Part shown: one piece after another, positions 48,244 to 58,016 of the stretch
How the letters are laid out: every line of letters begins with the position of its first letter
Position numbering within the stretch: position 1 is the first letter of the stretch
Assembly: GCA_965248255.1 (NCBI GenBank)
Contig: CBDFIW010000004.1
Span: 3,162,001-3,226,000, forward strand
Reading direction: 5' to 3'
Length of the DNA: 64,000 nucleotides
Origin: JAKZVK01 sp965248255
GTDB taxonomy: Bacteria > Acidobacteriota > Terriglobia > Bryobacterales > UBA6623
Notes under the pieces: model-generated
Databases searched by the model: none
What the model was told of the DNA's origin: nothing
Seen by the model: the letters and a program-made list of their open reading frames with translations, nothing else
Translations under genes and position numbers: made by a program

Positions 48244-49593
48244 ATGAACAGAGGCGCCATTCACGTGATCGGAGGGGGCCTGGCGGGCCCGGAGGCGGCC
48301 TATCAGCTTGCCCGGCTGGGTCACCGGGTGCGGCTGTACGAGATGCGGCCCCATGGGATGACCCCGGCGCATCAGACAGGGGGCCTGGCGGAGTTGGTTT
48401 GCAGTAACTCCCTCAAGAGCGAGAAGGTGCATTCGGCGTCTTGGCTGCTGAAAGAGGAATTGCGCCGCATGGATGCGCTTTCTATGCAAGCCGCAGCCGA
48501 GGCGCGCGTTCCCGGGGGGAACGCTCTCACCGTTGACCGCGAGGTGTTCTCGGCCCGCGTTACTGAAGCGATGGAACGCGAACCGCTGATTGATGTGGTT
48601 CGGGAAGAGGTTCGGGAGTTGCCGTTAGAAGACGTCGCCGTGGTGGCCAGCGGGCCGCTGACGAGCGACTGCCTCGCGAAGTCAATCGTCGAAGTCACCG
48701 GCAGCGAGCGGCTGTTCTTTTACGATGCCATCAGTCCGATTGTCGATGCGGAGACGATCGACATGAGCATCGCGTTCCGTGCGTCCCGATATGGCCAGTC
48801 GATCGACGGCAGCGACGACTACCTCAACTGTCCATTTACGAAGGAGCAGTACGGGCGCTTCTACGAGGCGTTGGCCGAGGCCGAGCAGCACCGGGGACAT
48901 GATTTCGACAGTCCCAATTATTTTGAAGGCTGCTTGCCAATCGAAGAGCAGGCACGACGCGGCGTCGACACACTGCGGTTCGGCCCGATGAAGCCCGTAG
49001 GGCTGCGGCATCCGGTCACGGGGCAATCGTTCTATGCAGTCGTGCAACTTCGGCAAGAGGATCTGCGCGCGGGCTCGTACAACGTCGTCGGTTTTCAAAA
49101 CCACTTGAAGTACGGGGAGCAGAAGCGCATCCTGCAGATGATTCCGGGGCTCGAGGATGCCGAGTTCCTGCGCTACGGGCAGATTCATCGCAACACGTAC
49201 ATCAACGCGCCCGCGCTGCTGACGCCGTCGCTTCACCTGCGCACGCACCCCAAGGTGTTCTTTGCGGGGCAGATTTGCGGGGTTGAGGGTTACGTCGAAG
49301 CGATGGCCACCGGGTTGATGGCGGGCAGGAATGCGGCGTGCGCCGCCGACGGGATGGAACCAGTCGTTTGGCCGCGCGAGACGGCGCACGGGGCTTTGGC
49401 CGCCTACATCTCCGGCGCGAACCCGGATCACTATCAACCGGCCAACATCACGTTCGATCTGCTGCCTTCGCTGGCGGCAGAGGAGCAAGAGCGCTTCCGC
49501 CGGGACAGGAAAGCCCGGCGACGGCGCCAGTGTGAAGTTGGGTTGGAGCAACTCGAGAACTTTCTCGAACGGTATGACGCAGTTGCCCAATAA
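48244..49593 (+). CDS. trmFO: Methylenetetrahydrofolate-dependent tRNA (uracil-54-C5)-methyltransferase
   Basis: A 449-residue flavoenzyme that makes ribothymidine at tRNA position 54 with methylene-THF as carbon donor and FADH2 as reductant. The FAD loop is VIGGGLAGPEAAYQLA at residues 8-23; other family segments are LVCSNSLKS, YFEGCLPIEEQA, RFGPMKPVGL, YNVVGFQNHLK and FFAGQICGVEGYVEA. ATG 48244 (MNRGAIHV) is preferred to an in-frame TTG four codons earlier. It overlaps xerC by 20 bp; the trmFO-xerC pair is a conserved arrangement also known in Firmicutes. Confidence 0.95.
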   Translation: MNRGAIHVIGGGLAGPEAAYQLARLGHRVRLYEMRPHGMTPAHQTGGLAELVCSNSLKSEKVHSASWLLKEELRRMDALSMQAAAEARVPGGNALTVDREVFSARVTEAMEREPLIDVVREEVRELPLEDVAVVASGPLTSDCLAKSIVEVTGSERLFFYDAISPIVDAETIDMSIAFRASRYGQSIDGSDDYLNCPFTKEQYGRFYEALAEAEQHRGHDFDSPNYFEGCLPIEEQARRGVDTLRFGPMKPVGLRHPVTGQSFYAVVQLRQEDLRAGSYNVVGFQNHLKYGEQKRILQMIPGLEDAEFLRYGQIHRNTYINAPALLTPSLHLRTHPKVFFAGQICGVEGYVEAMATGLMAGRNAACAADGMEPVVWPRETAHGALAAYISGANPDHYQPANITFDLLPSLAAEEQERFRRDRKARRRRQCEVGLEQLENFLERYDAVAQ

Positions 49594-50569
49594 GGCGGCG
49601 TCCAATGAGCCGTCATCTAGGAATGCGGTCGGCAAGCCTGCCGCCGGCAGTGAGTTGGCCCGCGAGGCCGAACGCTTTCTCGACTCGCTGGCGCGGGCGA
49701 ACTTTTCGACTCATACGCTGCGAAGCTACCGCTCGGATCTCGAGCAGTTTGTCGCCTACTGCTCGCCGCCCAACGAGCAGCCCCCAGCCCCCACGGACAT
49801 CGACCTACTCCTGATTCGGGAATTCATGGCGGACTGCTTCGAGCGGGGCAACAAGAACCGGTCCGTTTCACGCAAGCTGTCCGCGCTGCGCGCCTTTTTC
49901 CGATTCCTCGTGCGTGAAGGGCGGGTGGCGGCGAATCCGGCCAAGTTGGTCTCGATGCCGAAAACGCCCCAGACCCTGCCGGTTGTCATGACGCCTGAAG
50001 AGGCAAATACCCTGATCGATTCGATACTAACCCAAAGTACACCAAATGATGCCCTGAAAAGCAGTGACGGTCACCGGGTCGCTTCGCGGAGGGACCGCTT
50101 GCTCTTCGAACTGCTTTATGGATCCGGGCTGCGTGTTGGAGAGCTGGTCGGGCTCAATCTCGACGATTTCGACCGCAACGATCGTTGGATCCGCGTGCGC
50201 GGCAAGGGACGCAAGGAACGCCTCGTGCCCTACGGCAAGCGTGCGTCCGAGGCGATGGACGTGTATCTGCAGGTGCGCGGCCACGAAAAGCAACCGGCGC
50301 TGATCCTCAACCACCGGGGAGGGCGCTTAACCGCCCGCAGCGTGGAACGCATCGTCAAGCGGTATGCTCTGCTGTTGTCGGGCGACCCGACGCTTCATCC
50401 GCACTCGTTGCGGCACGCATTCGCGACCCACCTCCTCAGCAACGGCGCGGATTTGCGGGCCATCCAAGAGCTGCTCGGCCACGCCAGTCTGTCGACGACC
50501 CAGAAGTACACGCAGCTCTCGTTGAACGAGCTGATGGAAGTCTACGACCGCAGCCACCCCAAGGCGTAG
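49574..50569 (+). CDS. xerC: Site-specific tyrosine recombinase XerC
   Basis: A 331-residue tyrosine recombinase for chromosome-dimer resolution. The N-terminal SAM-like DNA-binding domain (residues 25-115) is followed by the catalytic domain with GSGLRVGELVGL (first Arg), RGKGRKERLVP (Lys), HPHSLRHAFATHLL (His-x-x-Arg), LLGHASLSTTQ and the nucleophile Tyr312 in QKYTQ. The full catalytic set is present. The start overlaps the trmFO stop by 20 bp, implying translational coupling. Confidence 0.92.
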   Translation: MTQLPNKAASNEPSSRNAVGKPAAGSELAREAERFLDSLARANFSTHTLRSYRSDLEQFVAYCSPPNEQPPAPTDIDLLLIREFMADCFERGNKNRSVSRKLSALRAFFRFLVREGRVAANPAKLVSMPKTPQTLPVVMTPEEANTLIDSILTQSTPNDALKSSDGHRVASRRDRLLFELLYGSGLRVGELVGLNLDDFDRNDRWIRVRGKGRKERLVPYGKRASEAMDVYLQVRGHEKQPALILNHRGGRLTARSVERIVKRYALLLSGDPTLHPHSLRHAFATHLLSNGADLRAIQELLGHASLSTTQKYTQLSLNELMEVYDRSHPKA

Positions 50570-50645
50570 TGAGTTGCAACGACAGCAGCAGGTTTACCTC
50601 GGGCCTGGATGGACCCATTCAACCGCCTGCTGGGTCGGGTGATAC

Positions 50646-52250
50646 CTACCGTTCCCGCTTCCTCGGTACGAACGGGACGGGCTTCGTGTCTTCAAACAGG
50701 CCGAAGGTGAAGACGGCGGTCTGTGCCACCAGGGTGACGTATTGCTTGCCGTCGATCGTGTAGGTGATCGGCGAGGAGAAGAGTTGCTGGCCGACGGAGA
50801 AGTGCCACAAGTGTTGGCCGGTCTTGGCCTCGAGCGCCACTAAGTGGTGGTCGTCGTCACCAAAGAAGACGAGGCCGCCTTCGGTCGAGAGCGTCCCGGC
50901 CCACATGATGGTGGGTCCGGTCATGGGGTACTCCCAGACGCGCTTGCCGGTCGTCGGGTTGAGAGCGCGGATGTAGAACTGGTTGGCGTGGCGAGGCGGC
51001 TTCTCACCGCCGGTTCCCGCGAAGCCGACCATCGGGATGGGCTCTTTGGCGGAGCTGGTGTAGATGTCGCAACCTTCGAGCGCCACGATGTGCAGCAGGC
51101 CCGTGTTGGGGTTGAACGAAGGCGACATAAAGTTCGAGGCCCCACGAACGGTCGGACAGACCTCGACGCCCCCCGGCTGGGGGTCCATTCCGTCGACGAG
51201 AATCGGCCGGCCGTTCTTGTCGACCCCGCTCGCCCAGGTCAACTGATCCACGAAACCGTTGGCGTGAAGGAACTCGCCGGTGACACGGTCGAGTACGTAG
51301 TAGAAGCCGTTGCGGTTGGCCTGCACGACCAGCTTGCGCGGTTTGCCCCTGTAAGGGAGGTCGAGCAGGACGGGAAACTCCTGTGCGTCCCAGTCCCAGA
51401 CGTCGTGAGGCGTGAACTGGAAGTACCACTTCAGCTCGCCACTGTCGGCGTCGAGAGCGATCAGAGAATCCGAGTAGAGGTTGTCGCCGGGACGGTCGCC
51501 GCCGTAGAAATCGGGCCAGGGGTTGCCGGTGCCCCAATAAAGAAGATTCAGCTCGGGATCGTAAGAGCCGGACATCCAGGTTCCGCCGCCGCCCCAGGGG
51601 AGTGTTTTCGGTCCCCAGGTTTCCGAGCCCGGCTCGCCCTCGGCGGGGATGGTCCAGAAGCGCCACAGCTCTTCGCCGCTCTCGGCCGAATGAGCCGACA
51701 AGAAGCCCCGGCAGCCGGAGTCGCCGCCGCTGACACCGGCGATCACACGGTCCTTGTAAGTGAACGGCGCGACGGTACAGTGATAGCCGTCCTCGGGCTT
51801 GGCGTACTGTTGACTCCATAGTAGTGCGCCGGTCTTGCGATGAAGGGCGATGAGATAGCAGTCGCCGGTCACGAAGAAGACCTTGTCGCCCAGCAGACCG
51901 ACGCCCCGGTTGGCGCGTGCGCCTCCCTCGACGTTTTCCTCGCGGTAGTGCCAGACGCGGCGTCCGGAACGCGCGTCGAGCGCGTGCACCTCGTTGCCGT
52001 TCGAGACGTACACCAGCCCGTCATAGGCGAGGGGCACGGAGCTGAGCCGCGAGCTGCCCTCGACGTGATAGACCCACTTCGGGACGAGCGAGCCAACGTT
52101 CTCGGTGGTGATCTGCTTGAGCGGACTGTGGCGCTGGGCGGTGTAGTCGCCGGCGTAGGTGAGCCAGTGGTCGGCGGAGCCCTTGAGAAGGTCGTCGTAA
52201 GTAACCTGGGCGGTGAGCGTCATTGCCGAGAGCAGCAGCCATGCAAGCAA
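50646..52250 (-). CDS. PQQ-dependent dehydrogenase (quinoprotein alcohol/glucose type)
   Basis: A 534-residue periplasmic quinoprotein. The eight-bladed propeller shows the family pattern: WLTYAGDYTAQRHSPLKQIT at the start, LDARSGRRVWHY, HRKTGALLWSQQ, YWGTGNPWPDFYGGDRPGDN, and QFTPHDVWDWDAQEFPVL with the calcium/catalytic Asp region. It oxidises an alcohol or sugar and passes electrons to cytochrome c. The likely start is TTG 52250, giving a signal peptide ending TLTAQ; ATG 52223 would cut into it. The open frame extending to 52460 runs through palindromic repeats and is not coding. The cytochrome c gene lies upstream as its probable electron acceptor. Confidence 0.85.
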   Translation of the reverse strand: MLAWLLLSAMTLTAQVTYDDLLKGSADHWLTYAGDYTAQRHSPLKQITTENVGSLVPKWVYHVEGSSRLSSVPLAYDGLVYVSNGNEVHALDARSGRRVWHYREENVEGGARANRGVGLLGDKVFFVTGDCYLIALHRKTGALLWSQQYAKPEDGYHCTVAPFTYKDRVIAGVSGGDSGCRGFLSAHSAESGEELWRFWTIPAEGEPGSETWGPKTLPWGGGGTWMSGSYDPELNLLYWGTGNPWPDFYGGDRPGDNLYSDSLIALDADSGELKWYFQFTPHDVWDWDAQEFPVLLDLPYRGKPRKLVVQANRNGFYYVLDRVTGEFLHANGFVDQLTWASGVDKNGRPILVDGMDPQPGGVEVCPTVRGASNFMSPSFNPNTGLLHIVALEGCDIYTSSAKEPIPMVGFAGTGGEKPPRHANQFYIRALNPTTGKRVWEYPMTGPTIMWAGTLSTEGGLVFFGDDDHHLVALEAKTGQHLWHFSVGQQLFSSPITYTIDGKQYVTLVAQTAVFTFGLFEDTKPVPFVPRKRER

Positions 52251-52268
52251 TTGGCCGCGCAGCGGACT

Positions 52269-52441
52269 GTAGGGGCCGGCCCCCGTGCCGGCCCGTTCCG
52301 GGCGTGATCCTATGGCGTTGAATCTTTGCGCACCCGTCTTGGACCCAATCGGCAGCGGGCGGGCACGGCGGCCCGCCCCTACGACGCTGCGGTGAGGCGC
52401 CGGGCGAGCGCCGCGGCCCGCCCCCACGACGCTGTGGTGAG
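52269..52441. repeat. GC-rich palindromic repeats (REP-like), three units
   Basis: Three related units between the cytochrome c and PQQ dehydrogenase genes. Unit 1 (52269-52296) has GTAGGGGCCGGCCCCCGTGC. Unit 2 (52355-52396) has GGGCGGGCACGGCGGCCCGC followed by CCCTACGACGCTGCGGTGAG. Unit 3 (52397-52441) repeats the latter as CCCCACGACGCTGTGGTGAG. Units 2 and 3 are tandem and unit 1 is inverted. GGGGCGGGCCGCCGTGCCC-type units are common dispersed repeats in high-GC genomes. On the minus strand they can fold in the leader of the dehydrogenase message. Confidence 0.7.
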
Positions 52442-52465
52442 AAACACTCGCTAGCCTCAATTTAG

Positions 52466-53287
52466 TTATTCTCCTTCGTCTGCGGATGACGCGGGAATGC
52501 GTGCCGCCTGCCGGCTGAGGAATGCCAGCACGTTCTGCACTTCATCTTCCTTGAGCTGTTCGGTGATGTCGGGCATCCAAGTCTTCTTCAAGAAGAGCAC
52601 TTCCTTGACATCGCGTGCGTCGAGCAGGTGCAGCGTCCCCTCGCGGTCCAGGACCTGAAACGAATAGTTCGTATAGCTCTTGGCGACGCCCTCGATCGTC
52701 TTCCCGGCCTTGGTGGTGACGCGCACGGGGTCGAAGCCCGGCGTGATCCGCCTGTCGGGATCGAGCACCCCCTCGCGCAACTGATACATGTAGTTCTGCA
52801 AACCGGCGTTGCTGAGGTCGGGACCCAGGTATCCGCCGCGTCCGCGAATCATGTGACAGCTCGAGCAACCCGCCTTGCCGTAGAACAACGTTTCGCCCGC
52901 CGCGCGGTTCCCCGGAACGTCAATTTCGTATGCCGGACGGCTGAGGCTGCGAACGTAGGCGGTAAGCTGCCAAAGCTGCTCCTCGGGCATCGGGAACGGC
53001 GGCATGTCGCCGCCCGGGACGCCGTTCTTGATGGAGCTGAAGACGTCGGTGGGCCGTTTGTTCTGCGCCGCCGGACCGATCATCAAGCTGGGTCCGCGGC
53101 CCCCTTCGCCGCTCGGCCCGTGGCAGCCGGAGCACATGAGCATGTAAAGGTCCTTGCCGGCCGCGATGTGCTCTTTCTTGCCGATGTACTTGTCTTCGTT
53201 GGGGTCGCGCGCCAGATTGGCCAGAGCCGGGTTCAATTGAGCGCTGAGACTGGAGGCGAACAGCAGGAAGCCGACAACAATACGCAT
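52466..53287 (-). CDS. Exported di-haem cytochrome c
   Basis: A 273-residue protein with a signal peptide (residues 1-16, ending LSAQ). Two haem-binding motifs are present: CSGCH near residue 52 and CSSCH near residue 141, each with a downstream methionine ligand candidate (GGDMPPF; TWMPDIT). Between the second haem and the C-terminus is a small beta module (VTTKAGKTIEGVAKSYTNYSFQV) typical of acidobacterial and planctomycetal cytochromes that use a DUF1592/PSD-like fold. Located just upstream of the PQQ dehydrogenase on the same strand, it is the likely electron acceptor. Confidence 0.88.
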   Translation of the reverse strand: MRIVVGFLLFASSLSAQLNPALANLARDPNEDKYIGKKEHIAAGKDLYMLMCSGCHGPSGEGGRGPSLMIGPAAQNKRPTDVFSSIKNGVPGGDMPPFPMPEEQLWQLTAYVRSLSRPAYEIDVPGNRAAGETLFYGKAGCSSCHMIRGRGGYLGPDLSNAGLQNYMYQLREGVLDPDRRITPGFDPVRVTTKAGKTIEGVAKSYTNYSFQVLDREGTLHLLDARDVKEVLFLKKTWMPDITEQLKEDEVQNVLAFLSRQAARIPASSADEGE

Positions 53288-53380
53288 GGAAAGCCCTTCA
53301 ACTCAGGGTAGCAAAGGGCATTTAGAGCAACGGTTGGGGGATCACAGCGCTTCTCTGAAGCCCGTTCGACCTTCGGCGCT

Positions 53381-53926
53381 CTAGGAAAACAACTCGTCCA
53401 CCCGAATCTGCAGGCCAGGCAGCAGCGTTCCGCCATCGAGCGTGTCACCCGAGACAGCGGTGCGCATTGGCGCGTCAACAGTGAAAACGCGAACGCAGCG
53501 CTCCCCGGGAAGGACCAGCCAGGCAATCTTGGCGCCGCCGGCTAGGTAGTGGTCGATCTTGCGGAGCAGTTCCACAAGCGAATCGTCAGGCGAGCGGATT
53601 TCGATGACGAATTCCGGCGCGCCTTCGAGGAATCTCACCTGTCGAAGATCGTGGGCGCGAAGGATAACCGCAACGTCCGGAAGATAATACCGTTCTTCCC
53701 GTTCGACGTGAAGACGGCAACGTAGTTCGGTCGCGACGCGGCCTACTTCTCGCCCCCTCAAATAGCTGAACAGCAGGCCGCAACAGATGGCTTGAATCGA
53801 GGAGTGCGAGCCGCTGCCCACGTTCAGCTCAACCGACCGGCCGTCGACATATTCGAAGCGGTCATAGGCGGAATTCGACAGGTACTGATCGATGCTGACC
53901 GGTCCGACTGTGGCCGAACTACCCAC
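53381..53926 (-). CDS. Uma2 family (DUF820) putative restriction-fold nuclease
   Basis: A 181-residue protein of the Uma2/DUF820 family, which has a PD-(D/E)xK nuclease-like fold and is abundant in cyanobacteria and other complex bacteria. Key segments are DRFEYVDGRSVELN, YLPDVAVIL (the Asp) and FVIEIRSPDD (the E-x-K-like part, here E-I-R), then KIDHYLAGGAKIAWLVLPG. The Arg in place of Lys in the catalytic motif is uncommon. Cellular role unknown. It stands alone. Confidence 0.82.
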   Translation of the reverse strand: MGSSATVGPVSIDQYLSNSAYDRFEYVDGRSVELNVGSGSHSSIQAICCGLLFSYLRGREVGRVATELRCRLHVEREERYYLPDVAVILRAHDLRQVRFLEGAPEFVIEIRSPDDSLVELLRKIDHYLAGGAKIAWLVLPGERCVRVFTVDAPMRTAVSGDTLDGGTLLPGLQIRVDELFS

Positions 53927-54741
53927 GGTCGTAGTCTATCACGGGGTCTTTTCGTGTACCTTGGGTCCCTGAACCGACTGGGGCCGACCGAACTCTGAAA
54001 CTGAGACACTACCCGGGTCCCTGATCCGTCTGTAAGCCGGTTTCCCCATGGTGATACGGAGCGGCTATGGGTTCTGATTTTCAGTTCACCGGCCCGAGGT
54101 AGCGGTCCAGCCAATCGAGGGTCTCGCGGATCTCTTCGTTGGAAGGGACCTGTCTGGCGTGGCCGCGCCCGATGATCACGTGGCGCTTGTCTTTTTCTGG
54201 TGTGCCCAACAATCGAAAGAGAATCTTCTGAGATTCGTTCACCGGAAAGATCAGATCATGTTCGCCGTTCAGCATAAGGACGGGCAACGTAACGTGTGAG
54301 GCAAAGTTAAACGGGTCGACCTCGGGCAGATGAAAGGTGCCTCTGGGAGCAAGAGCCAAACCTCCGTTCAGCAATATGGCTGCTTGAAAATGCTCTTCCA
54401 CCGACAGCAAGATGGAACCCAAGCTTGCACCCAAACTGGCCCCGTAGAACGCTAACTGGCCATGACTGATATCTTCTCGCGATTGCAGGTAGTCAACGGA
54501 ACGGCCGAAATCTCTCGCCCACATGATCATTCGATCCCTCCGTGCGCGAAGGCCCAGGGTCTCGTGAGATGGATCCGAACGCTCATACATCCCCTGGTAG
54601 ACCGGATGCAACACGGCGCGGCCGCTCCTAATCATCGGAGCCATTTGTCCCATACCACGCAGGTTCTCACTGGAAGTCACGCGGAGTGCCCCACTGCCCG
54701 GGAAGTGAATGACCGTCTGATAGGGTGGCGCCACATGCTTA

Positions 54742-55491
54742 TTGAATCCCGCAAATTATTATGACACTTTTTGATAGTGTGGAGCATCTATATATGTATG
54801 GGCAACCCCAAAGGTGTGAAGCGGGATTTCAAGGCGCTGGAGAAGCGCCCGACTGGAGCCCGCAACGCCCGGCCGGAAAGGCGCGCGAGCGCAACGAAGA
54901 GCGGATCCGCACCTGGAAGCGCATTAAAAAAAGCCCAAAACGAAGGCCGTACGCTCGTCTTCATCGACGAAAGCGGATTGAGTCAGAAGCCGCATCGCTG
55001 CCGCACCTGGGCGCCACGTGGCCAAACACCGGTGCTGCAGTTTAACTTCAACTGGGAGAAGCTTTCCGTCTCGGCGGGGCTGACGCTGCGTAACTTCTAC
55101 TTCCGGCTCTATCCCGGTGCGATCGGCAAAGAGCAAGTGATCGACTTTCTCAAGGCGTTGGTACGTCATATCGATCGCCCGCTGCTGATCGTCTGGGATC
55201 GGCTGCCGGCGCACCGTAGCCGCCTGGTGCAAGAGTTCATCGAACTCTCCGAAGGCCACATCGCAACCGAGTACTTGCCACCCTATGCGCCGGAGTTGAA
55301 TCCGGTGGAATACATCTGGGCTTACTGGAAGCAGCACGAGTTGCCGAACGTCTGTCCGAAAGACTACGGCGAGCTGAACGAGCGGGCCCGCAAGGCACTC
55401 CGCCGCATGTACCGCAAACCGCGTTTGATCACGGCCTTCTGGAAACAGTCTTCTCTTTGTTTTGACTGACTCTATATTATGCGGCAGTCAA
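54742..55491 (+). mobile_element. IS630-type element, shortened
   Basis: A 750-bp element with imperfect inverted ends (TTGAATCCCGCAAATTAT / TTGACTGCCGCATAATAT) flanked by TA at 54740-54741 and 55492-55493. Its ends and transposase differ from the 1164-bp IS630 elements elsewhere in the window. The N-terminal third of the transposase expected for this type is missing, so the copy is probably not autonomous. It lies inside the kinase fusion gene. Confidence 0.8.
54771..55469 (+). CDS. IS630-type transposase, catalytic part only
   Basis: A frame of 232 codons holding the DDE domain: TLVFIDESGLSQKPHRCRTW (first Asp), LLIVWDRLPAHRSRLVQEF (second Asp) and YAPELNPVEYIWAYWKQHELP (Glu). The N-terminal helix-turn-helix domain is absent. 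Its linker (WSPQRPAGKARERNEERI) is found in a different frame just upstream, with seven A at 54926-54932 at the junction, a position where related elements use slippage. It cannot be judged whether this still works; the missing DNA-binding part suggests not. Confidence 0.75.
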   Translation: MIVWSIYICMGNPKGVKRDFKALEKRPTGARNARPERRASATKSGSAPGSALKKAQNEGRTLVFIDESGLSQKPHRCRTWAPRGQTPVLQFNFNWEKLSVSAGLTLRNFYFRLYPGAIGKEQVIDFLKALVRHIDRPLLIVWDRLPAHRSRLVQEFIELSEGHIATEYLPPYAPELNPVEYIWAYWKQHELPNVCPKDYGELNERARKALRRMYRKPRLITAFWKQSSLCFD

Positions 55492-57974
55492 TAGGCCGAA
55501 ACAGGTGAGCGATAATTCGCTCATCGCCATACGCAGCGCTAAACGTTATTGTTTCTTTGATCCAGTATGGCGGGCTGTCATCAACCGATTCGGTGTTCGC
55601 ATTGAGTTCAGTCCGGTCGTAGGCGAACATGTTCTTGTAGATCTGGAAGGTCTCCTCGCTAACGGGCTGCTCCTTCGTGTAATCCCTGAACTTTCGCTCA
55701 ACTGGCCTTGTGAGATCCTTGGGGACCGCTTCGGTGCCATCATACCTTACACATCGGAATCCATTGGTTGCGGAACGATCGAAGGGTGATTTCGCGTCCA
55801 CCTGGCTAAACATGTAGCGTGGCTCGTTCCAGGCCCCTCCCAGGATCAGGCGCTGGTCCCCTAGAGCGTTCCAGCACCATTCCTTAACGTTCCCTGCCAT
55901 GTCGTAGGCTCCGTGGGCACTAATGCCTTCAAAAGCGCCGACCCTGGCAGGGCCGTCCGTCCCGAAATTACTGAGTGGAATGATGTGGTCCTGTCGATAC
56001 ACTGTCGCTGCAAGGCGCCAATGGTAGATCGTCGGCAAATACTTTCCGGCAAATTCCGCATAGGCTGCCGCTTCGTACCAACTGACGCCGTTCACCGGAA
56101 AATTATCCTGCCCCTCTGGATACGTTCCCAGGGACCAAGTCGAGGGTCCCGGTCTTCCCGTAGCGTCGCGGAACTCGGCCATCGCCTCTTGCCAAGAAAG
56201 CGTGGCGCCCTTCCTGAAGAACTCATGCGTCCAATACTCGCGCTTCTGGTATCCTCCGCTATCGACAAATTCCTTGAACTGCTTATTCGTGACCTCAAAT
56301 CGATCAACCAGATAGCGGTCCAGTTCTACGGGGCCTAACATCCCTAGCAATCCTGCACGCTGTTGGAATGTGCCACCGGAGACACGAACCATTTCGGGTG
56401 GTACGCTGCCCAGCTCCTGCAGGTGAAAACGGAGATCGTAGCGACGAGTACCGTAGGGTCCCCTGGTATCAGCCGCTCCCAGTTCCTCGTAGCCTTCCTT
56501 CGTGACGCGCCAGCGGCTGTACCGCAGTGGAATCCTCACACCCTCAACAGGAGACTGGCCCAGGTGCTGCCACTCAGCATCCGTGTCCGCATAATCCCGC
56601 ACGTAAACGTCTGCTCCCGGCGGGTCGGTCTCAACCGAGATCTCGCGCGAGATTTTGGGCCACAGTGCGGCCAACTCCGGCTCATCGGGGATAAACTGTT
56701 CCGCCTCTTGAGCCAGGTCAAACGCCGCGACGTACTGCTGCTCGTCAACCAGCCGAGCGATCTGAGGAACCGCTTCGGTCCTGGCCCACCGCACCTTGGC
56801 GTTTCGCTGGAATATCCACGTCCCGGCTGCAATAAGTGCAACGATGCCAACAAGCACAGGAATGGTAAGTCTCGGCCGCCGCATGTATCGCAAGAGGCCG
56901 CTGAGGTCGATCGGAGGGGCCCCCGTGGCAGCGCCCGCTGGTGGAGTTGCGGCCCGGTCCTTTGGAATGACCTCAGCAGCACCCTGGTCGGATTGTGCGT
57001 CTTGCTCCAGGACTTGGCCCCCTCGCTCCTGCGACGGTGCCCGCTTGGCGCGGCCGGTTTCGACTTCCCTGCGCAGCGCGCGCAGATCGACGAGCAGCTC
57101 ATCGATGTGCTGGTATCGTTCTTCCCGACTCTTGGCCAGGGCCTTGCTGACCACACGGTCCAACTCGATCGGCACACCGCTCCGTAAGCCGGTAGGCGGC
57201 TCCGGTTCTTCATTGACAATCCCGTATGCGACGGCCGCCTCGACTTCACCCTTGAAGGGGAGCTGACCCGTGACCATCTCGTACAACACGACGCCGAACG
57301 ACCAGATATCGCTGCGATGATCGACCTTTTCGCCAAGCGCCTGCTCGGGCGACATGTAGGCCGGTGTGCCCAGGCTGGGGCCGGTCTTGGTCAGCTTGGT
57401 GCGGCCGGCGAGTTGCGCCAAGCCGAAGTCCATGACCTTGGTCAGGCCTTCGGACCTGACCATGATGTTGGCGCTCTTGATATCTCGATGGACAATCTCC
57501 CGCCGGTGAGCCGCGTGGATGCCCTGGGCCGCCTGGATCGCAATGTCCAAGGCTTCGTCCAATGGGAGGGGACGCAATTCGACCTTTTGCTTGACGCTGG
57601 TCCCCTCGATGCACTCCATGGCGATGAAGGGCTGTCCGTCGGCCTGGTCGATTTCGCAGATGGTGCAGATATTGGGATGATTCAGGGCCGCCGCAGCCTT
57701 GGCCTCATGAATGAAGCGCGCCTTGGACTCGTCGTCCTGCAAGGCGCTGGACCCGAGAAACTTGAGCGCGACCGTGCGCTCCAGGCGAATGTCCTCGGCC
57801 TTATAGACGACACCCATCCCGCCTTCGCCGAGTTTCTCGGTGATCTTGTAATGCGAGATGGTTTGGCCGACCATGGTACACCCCTAGCCTGAGGGAATTG
57901 TACCGCCGCAGCATAGGTCGCGGTAAGGCGATTTGATCGACATAGGTAGGCCCTCGCAAGCTTTCCCTGTCACA

Positions 57975-58006
57975 CCACCGGGCATACGGGTCCCGTACCA
58001 CGGCGG
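57975..58006 (-). ncRNA. Group II intron domain V
   Basis: On the minus strand CCGCCG pairs with CGGTGG and TACG with CGTA around a GACC tetraloop-like end, with unpaired bases between the helices, as in domain V of bacterial introns whose maturase ends just before it (CCGAACCGCCGTGGTACGGG...). It begins 11 bases after the maturase stop. Confidence 0.72.
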
Positions 58007-58016
58007 TTCGGAGGAG

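Larger units (their letters stand above)
54081..57874 (-). pseudogene. Ser/Thr kinase-PEGA-FGE-like-alpha/beta-hydrolase fusion, split by an IS630-type element
   Basis: From the N-terminus: a Hanks-type kinase (residues 10-275; Gly loop LGEGGMGVVY, Lys38, HRD 129-131, DFG 149-151, GTPAYMSPEQA), a linker, a transmembrane helix (about 335-355), a PEGA-like beta module (ISVETDPPGADVYV), a formylglycine-generating-enzyme/SUMF1-like domain (VSGGTFQ to TNGFRCVRY, about 495-715), and then an alpha/beta hydrolase domain (54734 down to 54081) with YGASLGASLGS as the Ser-elbow and a C-terminal GRGHA His. An IS at 54742-55491 cuts it between the last two. Removing the IS and one TA reads LFRPKHVAPPYQTV in frame, giving 1013 residues. 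The truncated kinase-FGE part (800 residues) could still be made. Confidence 0.88.

Noticed and set aside
52250..52460. Upstream extension of the PQQ dehydrogenase frame by 70 codons
   Set aside because: The extension translates the palindromic repeats (VVGAGRGARP twice) and would place the signal peptide in the middle of the protein.
54761..55045. A 94-codon frame in the IS within the kinase gene, as an independent gene
   Set aside because: It is the linker region of the IS transposase in another frame; it lacks the helix-turn-helix and is not separately meaningful.
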